Source: an uncultured Spirochaetota bacterium
GTDB lineage: Bacteria > Spirochaetota > Spirochaetia > Treponematales > Rectinemataceae
Direction of reading: 5' to 3'
Assembly (NCBI GenBank): GCA_903821875.1
Contig: CAIJMU010000005.1
Span: 1 to 34,147 of the forward strand
Length of the DNA: 34,147 nucleotides
Shown: positions 1 to 7,004 of the stretch, one piece after another
How the letters are laid out: each line of letters opens with the position of its first letter
Numbering within the stretch: position 1 is the stretch's first letter
The notes under the pieces: model-generated
What the model was told of the DNA's origin: nothing
Database searches by the model: none
The model's input: only the letters and a program-made list of their open reading frames with translations
Program-made: the position numbers and the translations under genes

Positions 1-158
1 CGGAATATGTCCGTCAGGAAGATGTCGCTGTACTCAGTGAGGAAACGGCCAATTTCAAGCTCTTCAAGAAGCTCATCGACAAATGGGTTGAACTCGAACT
101 CGCCGCATCAAAGCTTCGCATAAAGAGCGGACGGGAAAAAACACCTAAAAGGGCTTAA
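1..158 (+). CDS. 3' end of an unrecognised gene (partial)
   Basis: An open frame enters from the left edge (codons start at base 3) and stops at TAA 156-158, giving 51 C-terminal residues. They are charged and probably helical, with a KLFKKL-like middle and a basic tail ending in TPKRA. I do not recognise the family. The neighbouring remnant and the phage-type lipoprotein make a mobile or phage-derived gene possible, but nothing in this fragment proves it. It may also be spurious. Confidence 0.4.
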   Translation, partial: EYVRQEDVAVLSEETANFKLFKKLIDKWVELELAASKLRIKSGREKTPKRA

Positions 159-293
159 GAACTCGGTACTCTCAAGATCGTAAGAATGGAAGAAAAAAGG
201 CTGGTTGAGGATTTCGGAAGAGAGTATCAAGAATACAGAAAGCGAACTTCCATGTTTATTCCATGGGTAAGCCGCAAAATGGAAAATGAATGA
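159..293 (+). pseudogene. C-terminal remnant of an isoprenylcysteine/phospholipid methyltransferase-like gene
   Basis: After the TAA at 156-158 the same frame stays open to TGA 291-293. It encodes a tail of the pattern EEKRLVEDFGREYQEYRKRT followed by MFIPW. This spacing (EE..L...FG..Y..Y..R...IPW) is the usual C-terminus of the ICMT/PEMT-like membrane methyltransferases, which are normally about 150-220 residues with several membrane helices. Here only some 35-45 residues remain, with no upstream membrane segments, so it is probably a broken gene end. An ATG at 186 lies in frame but has no convincing ribosome site. The family call rests on motif memory only. Confidence 0.5.
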
Positions 294-340
294 TGCAGGT
301 GTTTTCTTGAATATACAAGGTATCCTGGTATATATATCGC

Positions 341-370
341 CATCCATGGCGAGGGAATACCATCCATGGC
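341..370 (+). repeat. 10-bp direct repeat CATCCATGGC, 20 bp apart
   Basis: The decamer CATCCATGGC occurs at 341-350 and again at 361-370, directly upstream of the acetyltransferase gene. The two copies are separated by GAGGGAATAC. It could be a small duplication left by a recombination event or half-sites of a binding protein. The sequence alone does not distinguish these. Confidence 0.45.
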
Positions 371-406
371 ACGCAAAGCAAGCCGTATTTCAACAGAGGA
401 GTCTGA

Positions 407-1048
407 ATGAGTATTACCATTAGAAGAGAGACTCCAAATGACTATATCAAAGTGGAGGAAGTCACAAGAGAGGCCTTCTGGAATATGCATCGCCCGGGAT
501 GTGATGAACACTATCTGGTTAACTCTATGAGATCTCATCCCGATTTTATTTCTGAACTTGATTATGTTCTTGAAGCGGACGGAGAGGTCATAGGCAGTAT
601 CATGTATACCATGGCAAAGCTTCACTCAGAAGAGGGGCATACTTTGGATATCTTGACCTTTGGGCCTCTGAGCATCCATCCAAAATACCAGCGAAAAGGA
701 TTCGGAAAGCACCTGATGGAGTATTCTATGGCAAGAGCCAAAGAGCTGGCATATCCGGCCATAGTGATCTACGGAAACCCGAATAACTATCTAGGAGCGG
801 GTTTTAAAAGCGCCCATAGGTTTGGCATTTCCTCCATGGACGGCACCTTTCCCGCTGCCATGCTGGCTGTAGTCTTTGATCAAGGAAAACTCAGAAACGG
901 CAAATGGAAATATGTTGAAAGTAGTGTATATGAAGTCGATAAAATAAAGGCTGAAATGTTCGATCGCTCATTTGAGCCAAAGCAAAAGGAATATGCCATT
1001 AGTCAAGAAGTATTCTATATCTTGAGCAAATCTCGAATAACGGGTTAA
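407..1048 (+). CDS. GNAT-family N-acetyltransferase (YhbS-like)
   Basis: This 213-residue protein has the GNAT fold, which transfers an acetyl group from acetyl-CoA to an amine; the substrate is unknown. The acetyl-CoA pyrophosphate-binding motif A is clear: PLSIHPKYQRKGFGKHL, with QRKGFG at residues 95-100. It is preceded by the strand DILTFG. The product is cytoplasmic, with no signal peptide. The ATG at 407 follows GAGGAG with good spacing. A 14-codon frame (366-410) ends in ATGA over this start, so the gene could be translationally coupled to a leader. Codon and base use are visibly AT-richer than in genes after 1.9 kb, consistent with acquisition. It is probably transcribed alone. Confidence 0.85.
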   Translation: MSITIRRETPNDYIKVEEVTREAFWNMHRPGCDEHYLVNSMRSHPDFISELDYVLEADGEVIGSIMYTMAKLHSEEGHTLDILTFGPLSIHPKYQRKGFGKHLMEYSMARAKELAYPAIVIYGNPNNYLGAGFKSAHRFGISSMDGTFPAAMLAVVFDQGKLRNGKWKYVESSVYEVDKIKAEMFDRSFEPKQKEYAISQEVFYILSKSRITG

Positions 1049-1352
1049 GGTCAAAGTATGAGCTTTGCCGAGTGACAGGGACTTTAAGCTGCGCGCGAAG
1101 CCTTCATCGGAAATCGCGAAAGTGACGATTTTTCTGATTATCTTCAGTAACGGCCAGGGCTTCGCGAAAATCGCCGATGATCACAAAATAGCTAGATATC
1201 AGCGTTGATTTGTCACCTCCACTGTCACGCTTTCTGGATTCGCTTTGACTGTTACAAACGGCAGACTAGGGTATCGAAACTTCCTATTGGCAAGGTATAC
1301 TGGTTCTTGGGTGCATAATGCACAATACTAGCACAGGTTCAGGAGGGATGGC
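1049..1352. other. Intergenic region with a degenerate inverted repeat
   Basis: No gene is seen in these 304 bases. They contain a large imperfect dyad. CGCGAAGCC (1094-1102) is matched by GGCTTCGCG (1158-1166). The block TCATCGG...TCGCGAA (1104-1120) is matched by TTCGCGA...CCGATGA (1161-1180). The two sets of arms overlap, so several hairpins are possible. No poly-T follows, so it is not a classical terminator. It could be a decayed repeat element. AGGAGG just before 1353 belongs to the next gene. Confidence 0.45.
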
Positions 1353-1736
1353 ATGGGAAAGGCATTTCTAGCGTTGATGGCGACTGCTGTTATCGCCTTG
1401 TTCTTTTCTGGATGCGACGATGCTTCGGTGGCGCGGAGCAATCTAGAACGAGCAGAACAGAACTTTGAAGTCCACCGACGCGTTGTATTCTACAATGGAA
1501 TTACCGGCGAATATATCCTTTCTATCGAAGGGCGGCTTGCAATCATCGTTGATTCCGATGGAGACCTTGTAGTTACCGTGAAAACGGATAGCGGAAAGTA
1601 CTTGAAGCATTACCTTGGATTATCAGACAACGTCACCTATTTTTCTGAGGCTCTTGAGGCAAATGACGTTTCGACTAGTGGATATAGAGTAGTATTCAAG
1701 CCTTCAGTCATAGCTCCTACTATCGAAATGAAGTAG
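1353..1736 (+). CDS. Phage-type beta-sandwich lipoprotein
   Basis: This 127-residue protein begins with a lipoprotein signal peptide: MGK, a hydrophobic stretch, then lipobox FFSGC with Cys21. It should therefore be lipid-anchored. The mature part has the pattern RSNLERAEQNFEVHRRVVFY, then NGITGEYIL, KHYLGLSDNVTYF and YRVVFKPSVIAP. I recall this pattern from small 'beta-sandwich lipoproteins' carried by tailed phages and prophages. Function is not established; phage lipoproteins are sometimes superinfection-exclusion factors. The ATG at 1353 has AGGAGG about 7 bases upstream. No other phage gene is adjacent, so it is likely an orphan left from a prophage or a domesticated gene. Family memory could not be checked by search. 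Confidence 0.7.
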   Translation: MGKAFLALMATAVIALFFSGCDDASVARSNLERAEQNFEVHRRVVFYNGITGEYILSIEGRLAIIVDSDGDLVVTVKTDSGKYLKHYLGLSDNVTYFSEALEANDVSTSGYRVVFKPSVIAPTIEMK

Positions 1737-1917
1737 TTTCCCTGGGCGATGCTGAAGCTTTTCAGAATCATGAAGGAGAGGAAAACGAGGCACGGTGAAC
1801 CTGCATTGCCCGCTTCGCCCCACCGATATCCTGCGAATTGCCTTGCGGTATATGCTTTGACAGCAGTGGAGCCAAAAAGGATACTATCGCCGTTATGCAT
1901 ATCAATTATTGAAGAAG

Positions 1918-3534
1918 CTATGATTTGATTTTTCCGCTTTTTTCAAGGTAGTAGTCATAATTACCTTCATAGGTACGCAGGACTCCCCGGTCAACCTCGA
2001 AAACCCTGGTGACCAAGTGCCGCAAGAACCATCTATCATGGCTTACGATCATGAGGGTACCTTCGAACGATTGGAGTGCATCGAGGAGGACCTCACGGCT
2101 GGCAATGTCGAGATGGTTTGTCGGTTCGTCAAGGATGAGGAAATTGACTGGCGAGGAGATGAGGATGGAAAGCACGACCCTGGTCTTTTCTCCGCCTGAA
2201 AGCACCGATATCCTTTTTTCAACATCGTCCCCGGAAAACTGGAAAGCACCAAGGAGGTTCTTGATGGTTGCTGGCGATTCAGCAGGCATTCGCTCCGCAA
2301 GTTCTTGATAGATCGTACTTTTCGGCCGGAGAATATCTCCGGAATACTGGCTAAAATATCCCTGTACCACTCCTGCGCCGAGTCCGCAGCTGCCGGAGCT
2401 CGCATCGGCTTCTCCCGCAATTACCTTCAGCAGGGTTGACTTTCCTGCACCATTTATGCCGGTAACGGCGATCTTGTCTCCCCTGGATACGATACCGTTT
2501 ATTCCAGTAAATACCGGATGTATGCCACCGTCGGATCTGGTCCATGATTTTCCCAGGCCTGTCATTTCGACTACCACGTCACCGCTTCGCCTGGCTGGCT
2601 TCCAGCGCAGCTTGATGGGCTTCGGCTCTTTCGGTACCTCGATGCGCTCGATCTTTTCGAGGGTCTTTACACGTGACTGGACCTGGGCTGCGTGGGATAC
2701 GCGTGCTGCAAAGCGCGCGATGAATTCCTCTTCCTTTGCGAGCATCGCTTGTTGCCGGCGGTATGAGGCAAGCAATTGCTCCCTTCGTATCTCTCGCTCA
2801 CGGAGGTAGAAGTCGTAGTCGCCAGAATATGCCGTGATCGCCCCATCGACTTCCACTGTGCGGTTACATAGTCTTGTCATGAACTCTCGATCGTGGCTCG
2901 TCATCACGATTGCTCCAGGGAAGTCGCGGAGCCAAGCTTCAAGCCAGACGATCGATTCTACGTCAAGATGGTTGGTCGGCTCGTCTATGAGGAGGACCTG
3001 AGGCGCCTTTAGGAGGATCTTTGCCAAGGCTATGCGCATCTTCCATCCCCCCGAAAAGGCCTCGACTGCTTCGCTTTGTCGTTCGATGGCAAATCCCAGG
3101 CCCGTGAGTATGGTTTCTGACCTTGTTCCGAGCTCATAGCCGCCATGGTGCATGAAATCCTGTTGAGCTTCTCCGTAGCGCTCCATCTCCCTGGCGGAAA
3201 GGGTTTCGCCTTCGGACATCCGATGCTCGAAGGTACCGAGTTCCTCTCCAAGCGCGTGGATGAAGCCAGCACCAGCGAGTACTTCCTCCATGACACTGCG
3301 CCCTTGCATCTCGCCAACATCCTGGGAGAAATAGCCGACTTCGATGCCAGGATCACTCGAAACCTGTCCGGAATCAGGACTCTCAAGTCCGGCCAGTATT
3401 CTGAATACGGTGGTTTTTCCCGAGCCGTTCGGGCCTACCAGGCCAATGCGGTCGCCGGGTCGCACAAGAAATGCTGCATCGGAAAAAAGCACTCGGTCGC
3501 CATATGCAATCTTCACGTCGGAAAAGCTGAGCAT
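1918..3534 (-). CDS. ABC-F family ATPase (ribosome-associated type)
   Basis: This 538-residue protein has two ABC nucleotide-binding domains and no membrane segment, the ABC-F arrangement (EttA/Uup/YkpA relatives acting on ribosomes, some giving antibiotic protection). NBD1 has Walker A GPNGSGKT (34-41), signature SGGWK (161-165) and LLIDEPTNHLD. NBD2 has Walker A GINGAGKST (359-367), signature LSGGEK (445-450) and LILDEPTNHLD. A charged, coiled linker (about 245-300) corresponds to the P-site tRNA interaction motif of the family. The start at 3534 is preceded on the minus strand by AAAGGA. It is divergent from the dehydrogenase gene at 3705. The exact ABC-F subgroup, and whether it protects against antibiotics, cannot be told here. 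Confidence 0.9.
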   Translation of the reverse strand: MLSFSDVKIAYGDRVLFSDAAFLVRPGDRIGLVGPNGSGKTTVFRILAGLESPDSGQVSSDPGIEVGYFSQDVGEMQGRSVMEEVLAGAGFIHALGEELGTFEHRMSEGETLSAREMERYGEAQQDFMHHGGYELGTRSETILTGLGFAIERQSEAVEAFSGGWKMRIALAKILLKAPQVLLIDEPTNHLDVESIVWLEAWLRDFPGAIVMTSHDREFMTRLCNRTVEVDGAITAYSGDYDFYLREREIRREQLLASYRRQQAMLAKEEEFIARFAARVSHAAQVQSRVKTLEKIERIEVPKEPKPIKLRWKPARRSGDVVVEMTGLGKSWTRSDGGIHPVFTGINGIVSRGDKIAVTGINGAGKSTLLKVIAGEADASSGSCGLGAGVVQGYFSQYSGDILRPKSTIYQELAERMPAESPATIKNLLGAFQFSGDDVEKRISVLSGGEKTRVVLSILISSPVNFLILDEPTNHLDIASREVLLDALQSFEGTLMIVSHDRWFLRHLVTRVFEVDRGVLRTYEGNYDYYLEKSGKIKS

Positions 3535-3646
3535 CGGAATTGTCCTTTATTGGCAGATCGTCTCTGATGGTACAGGGAAGGTCGGCTCTTCGAGAATGGG
3601 GGATCCTGGTTCTGCATGCCATTCGCAGGTTGATGTGGGCCTCCGG

Positions 3647-3676
3647 TTGCTCCCATGCCATTCTCCGGGGTAGAAT
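3647..3676 (+). promoter_or_regulatory. Candidate sigma70-like promoter for the dehydrogenase operon
   Basis: TTGCTC (3647-3652) and TAGAAT (3671-3676) are spaced by 18 bases. This would start transcription near 3683, upstream of the AAGGA ribosome site and the ATG at 3705. It is a fair consensus match in the divergent gap between the ABC-F and dehydrogenase genes, and is judged by eye only. Confidence 0.35.
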
Positions 3677-3704
3677 TGCGAAACCCCAGTAAGGACGGTA
3701 CCCA

Positions 3705-4604
3705 ATGGGAGCGACAAAGGAAGCGGTAGGATTCATCGGCACGGGAGTGATGGGTGCCAGCATGGCGGGACACCTGCTAAAGGCTGGATACGATGTGCAT
3801 ATCCACACCAGGACCCAGGCTCGCGCGTCAGCCCTCATTTCCGCAGGAGCCATCTGGGAGCCCTCGGCCAAGGCCGTCGCTCGTTGTTGCCAGCGCATCG
3901 TCACGATGGTCGGCTATCCCCACGATGTGGAGGAAGTCTATCTCGGTGAATCCGGCCTCATTGCGAACGCCCTCCCCAGTGCCGTATTCATCGATACGAC
4001 GACTTCGCGTCCCGACCTCGCGGTGCGCATCGCTGCCGCGGCCAGGGGAAAGGGCCTGGGGTCCATCGATGCACCGGTTTCTGGCGGTGACATTGGAGCG
4101 AAAAACGCCACCCTCACGATCATGGTGGGAGGCCAGCTAGGCGACTTTGAAGAGGCAAAACCCCTTCTGGAACTTCTGGGCAAGACTGTAATCCTCCAGG
4201 GAGGACCAGGGGCGGGCCAGCATACCAAGATGTCCAACCAGATCGCCATCGCCGGCAACCTCCTGGGGGCGGTCGAGGCTATCAGCTATGCCAAGGCCGC
4301 GGGTCTCGATCCCCGCCGCGTGATCGAGAGCATCGGCATGGGATCGGCTGGTTCGTGGCAGCTCATCAACATGATCCCCCGGATCCTCGATGGCAATTTC
4401 GAGCCAGGTTTCTATGTGAAACATTTCCTCAAGGATCTCCGCATAGCCCTCGATGCTGCCCGGGATATGAAATTGGAACTTCCCTTCCTCTCGATGGCGG
4501 AGAAGCTTTTTGCCCTCCTCGAGAAAGATGGCTACGGAGAAAAGGGTACCCAAGCCATATGGCTCCTCTATGAGAGGGGGCTTCTCCCGGGCCTGGGGAA
4601 TTGA
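3705..4604 (+). CDS. 3-hydroxyisobutyrate dehydrogenase / beta-hydroxyacid dehydrogenase family protein
   Basis: This 299-residue NAD(P)-dependent oxidoreductase belongs to the family that oxidises beta-hydroxyacids or reduces tartronate semialdehyde. An N-terminal Rossmann motif GFIGTGVMG (about 9-17) binds the cofactor. The substrate-binding motif DAPVSGG and the catalytic-lysine motif GAGQHTKMSNQ are both intact. The C-terminal helical domain includes KDLRIALDAA. Length is typical. The start ATG 3705 has AAGGA upstream. The TGA (4602-4604) shares a base with the ATG of the DUF2804 gene, so the two are probably co-translated. It lies close to the sugar-acid cluster but is separated from it by a terminator, so a role in that pathway is only possible. 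The true substrate cannot be told. Confidence 0.88.
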   Translation: MGATKEAVGFIGTGVMGASMAGHLLKAGYDVHIHTRTQARASALISAGAIWEPSAKAVARCCQRIVTMVGYPHDVEEVYLGESGLIANALPSAVFIDTTTSRPDLAVRIAAAARGKGLGSIDAPVSGGDIGAKNATLTIMVGGQLGDFEEAKPLLELLGKTVILQGGPGAGQHTKMSNQIAIAGNLLGAVEAISYAKAAGLDPRRVIESIGMGSAGSWQLINMIPRILDGNFEPGFYVKHFLKDLRIALDAARDMKLELPFLSMAEKLFALLEKDGYGEKGTQAIWLLYERGLLPGLGN

Positions 4605-5671
4605 TGGGAGTGTCCTTCCCCCCGGCCCCCCACGATACCGTTGCAGACGGCGATTTCAGTTTCGGATGGTTCAGAGGGCCTTTCGAGCGCGTGAACTTCC
4701 TGGACATCCGCAGGTTCTGGAGGCGCGGAACTCCAGGCTGGATCAAGACCTGGCGGCTCAAGGAATGGCGTGCCTTCCTCATGGGCGATGCGCGTTGGTC
4801 GGTCATGACCGCCCTCTTCAACGCCAAACTCTTCACGATTGCGTATTTCCACGCATGGGACCGCCAGGAAGGCCGGAGCGTGGGCTTCACGAGAATACTC
4901 CCCGGCAACATCGTCGCCATAGGAGAAAGGCTTTCGCTATCGCATAACGCGTACCACGGACAGCATGCGCGGATCGATTTCGATTTCAATCTGGCGATTG
5001 GCACAATCGCCATAGTGGTGAACTGGAAGCCAGGGAAGGGCCAGCCAGGGTTCCATGGAGCATTCACCCTTCCTTTCAATGTGTCCAAGGCCTGTCCTGC
5101 CTCGGTGGTAATGCCCTTGGGCGGCAAGCGCGCCATGTACTCGACCAAGATAGTCCTTCCGATGGAAGGCAGCCTGGATCTCGCAGGGACGCTGTACCGA
5201 TTCGATCCAAGGACTGCGAGCGCCCTCGTCATCGATCATAAGGGCTTCTATCCCTTCGGTTTCCACTATGACTGGATCGGGGCGGTAGGCATCGATGCAG
5301 CTGGCCGCCGAGTCGGTTTCAGCCTTGCGGCCTCCACCAACCGCGAAGCGGGAGCACCGGTCCACGCAGCGGGATCATCCAACGAGAATTGCGTCTGGAT
5401 CGGCGAGCGTGTGTGGACCCTCCCATCGGTTCGCATAACGCGTGCCGCAGGTTACCAGGGCGACTGGGTCATCCAGGACACTGAAGGGCTCGTCGATCTG
5501 GTGTTTACTCCGAAAGACCATTCCGACATCAGCTTCCACCTTGGCATCATTGAAAGCGACTGGCACGGCCCCTTCGGCGCGTTCAAGGGAACCGTGAAAA
5601 ACGGGGAGGGTGAGACGATCGAAGCCGAAAAGCTGGTAGCCATGGGAGAAGACATGTATCTACGGGCTTGA
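4604..5671 (+). CDS. DUF2804 family protein
   Basis: This 355-residue protein of unknown function matches DUF2804 as I remember it. It has an N-terminal block FSFGWFRGPFERVNFLDIRR, a central beta-rich part with HYDWIGAVG, and the ending FGAFKGTVKNGEGETIEAE then MGEDMYLRA. No signal peptide or membrane helix is seen. The ATG at 4604 overlaps the preceding TGA (TGATG), the best start given the coupling; an in-frame TTG at 4601 is an alternative. It is the second and last gene of an operon with the beta-hydroxyacid dehydrogenase and is followed by a strong terminator. A small-molecule-binding or enzymatic role alongside the dehydrogenase is inference only. Confidence 0.75.
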   Translation: MGVSFPPAPHDTVADGDFSFGWFRGPFERVNFLDIRRFWRRGTPGWIKTWRLKEWRAFLMGDARWSVMTALFNAKLFTIAYFHAWDRQEGRSVGFTRILPGNIVAIGERLSLSHNAYHGQHARIDFDFNLAIGTIAIVVNWKPGKGQPGFHGAFTLPFNVSKACPASVVMPLGGKRAMYSTKIVLPMEGSLDLAGTLYRFDPRTASALVIDHKGFYPFGFHYDWIGAVGIDAAGRRVGFSLAASTNREAGAPVHAAGSSNENCVWIGERVWTLPSVRITRAAGYQGDWVIQDTEGLVDLVFTPKDHSDISFHLGIIESDWHGPFGAFKGTVKNGEGETIEAEKLVAMGEDMYLRA

Positions 5672-5696
5672 AAACATGGAAGGGTCATGATGAAAG

Positions 5697-5728
5697 GGCC
5701 GCCGCGAGACAACTCGCGGCGGCCTTTT
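5697..5728. terminator. Strong bidirectional intrinsic terminator
   Basis: A perfect 12-bp stem, GGCCGCCGCGAG against CTCGCGGCGGCC, closes an ACAA loop. It is followed by TTTT and preceded by AAAG on the plus strand, so it can work both ways. It sits between the convergent DUF2804 and Ldh_2 genes. Confidence 0.9.
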
Positions 5729-5757
5729 CCATTTCCGGGCCTGACGACAGTGGCCGG

Positions 5758-6864
5758 TCAGAAAGGCAGTTTGTGCGGCAATCCCAGCTTGTCCTTGACT
5801 GCCTTGAACGAAGCTTTGAGCGGCTCGTTGAAGGGCACTCCCTTGTCTTTTCGGAACAGCATGATCTCGTATTCCTTTTCCCCGGGAGTCCATATGCGCG
5901 CTGCACCAGGAGCCTTCTTCGAGGCCCGGAGCTGGCGACAGATTTCTCCGACCTGCTTCCTGAAAATGGCGGGATCGACGAAGCTCTCGACTTTTATGGC
6001 CATGAAGGAATGTCCAAGCTCGATGGGCGTGGGTTTTCCCTCGGGTGACATGCCGACGAGGGCCTTCATGAAATTGGCCTGCGACAGGCATGCGGAGAGG
6101 ATTTCCACGGTGAGGGCGTTGCCGTAACCCTTGTAGCCGGCGAGGTCTTCGCCGAGGCCTCCGAGGGGGGTGAGGGCCGCCTTGTCCTTGGTCAGGTCAA
6201 TTAGTACTTGTTTGGTATCGTTGCGGTACTGGCCGTCCTGGCCTATCACCCAGCCGTCGGGAAGGTCCTTCCCGATCCGGTCGTAGAGTTCGAGCTTCCC
6301 CCGCTGGGTGACCGAGGTTGCGTAGTCGGGCATGTAGGGAAAGGGCTCGTCCGAGGGCATGCCCCAGGTCATGGGGTTGGTGCCGAGCATGGGTTCGACG
6401 CCCCAGGTAGGGGCGATGGAAGGACGTGCGCTCGTCGTTGTCATTCCTATCATGCTGTGTTCGACGGCCATGGCTGGATAGTAGAACGCTGCGCCGTAAT
6501 GAGTGGAATTCCGTACGACTGTCATTCCCATGCCGAATTTTTCGGCCTTGTCGATAGCCATCTGCATGGCGCGCTTGGCAATGTAATGACCCATGCCATT
6601 ATGGCCGTCGATGACGGCGGTGGTGGGACCCTCGCGCACGATCTCGAAATTCGTCTTTGGATTCTGTGTGCCTGCCCATATCCGGTCGAGGTAGATGGGC
6701 TTGAAGCGGCCGACACCGTGGGAGTCCACCCCCCGCCGGTCGGCCGCAACGAGGACGTCGGCGCAGACCGCAGCTTCTTCCGTCGGGACGCCGATCGCCT
6801 CGAATCCCGCTCGCATGAAGGCTTCTACTTCGTCGAAGGCCCACCAGGTAACTTTGTCATCCAT
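5758..6864 (-). CDS. Ldh_2 family NAD(P)H oxidoreductase (YiaK/YlbC/AllD-like)
   Basis: This 368-residue protein belongs to the malate/L-lactate dehydrogenase-2 family, which uses an unusual NAD(P)H-binding fold and reduces 2-keto acids. Typical motifs are AADRRGVDSHGVGRF (near 40-54), RNSTHYGAAFYYP, WGVEPMLGTNPMTWG, DYATS, and GYKGYGNALTVEILSACLS. E. coli YiaK of this family reduces 2,3-diketo-L-gulonate to 3-keto-L-gulonate, upstream of the LyxK-SgbH-SgbU-SgbE steps. UlaE/UlaF homologues (the SgbU/SgbE families) and an FGGY kinase lie next door, so a YiaK-like role is a reasoned guess. Malate, ureidoglycolate or another 2-hydroxyacid remain possible. The ATG at 6864 follows AGAGGAG. It is probably second in an operon after the gene at 7005-8054, with a 140-base gap. 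Confidence 0.88.
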   Translation of the reverse strand: MDDKVTWWAFDEVEAFMRAGFEAIGVPTEEAAVCADVLVAADRRGVDSHGVGRFKPIYLDRIWAGTQNPKTNFEIVREGPTTAVIDGHNGMGHYIAKRAMQMAIDKAEKFGMGMTVVRNSTHYGAAFYYPAMAVEHSMIGMTTTSARPSIAPTWGVEPMLGTNPMTWGMPSDEPFPYMPDYATSVTQRGKLELYDRIGKDLPDGWVIGQDGQYRNDTKQVLIDLTKDKAALTPLGGLGEDLAGYKGYGNALTVEILSACLSQANFMKALVGMSPEGKPTPIELGHSFMAIKVESFVDPAIFRKQVGEICRQLRASKKAPGAARIWTPGEKEYEIMLFRKDKGVPFNEPLKASFKAVKDKLGLPHKLPF

Positions 6865-7004
6865 GTCGTGCTCCTCTTGTGCCTACATCGTACCATGGAG
6901 TTAGCATGGATGGATTATGAATGGAGAGTCGGGCGCGACGCGCCGCCGAAGGCAAAGGCAGAGCCGCGGACGCCCCGCGAGAGCCAGAATCCGCAGCTGC
7001 GGAC

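Noticed and set aside
1637-1900. 87-codon minus-strand frame overlapping the lipoprotein gene
   Set aside because: It overlaps a well-supported lipoprotein gene and has no motif or convincing ribosome site.
1770-1925. Short plus-strand frame beginning ATG 1770 after the lipoprotein gene
   Set aside because: About 50 codons with no recognised motif. It runs into the 3' end of the minus-strand ABC-F gene and is most likely chance.
6990-7003. 14-bp perfect palindrome TCCGCAGCTGCGGA after the propeller gene
   Set aside because: It has no loop and no T-run, so it is not a convincing terminator. It does not resemble the cluster operator and GC-rich palindromes of this size are expected by chance.
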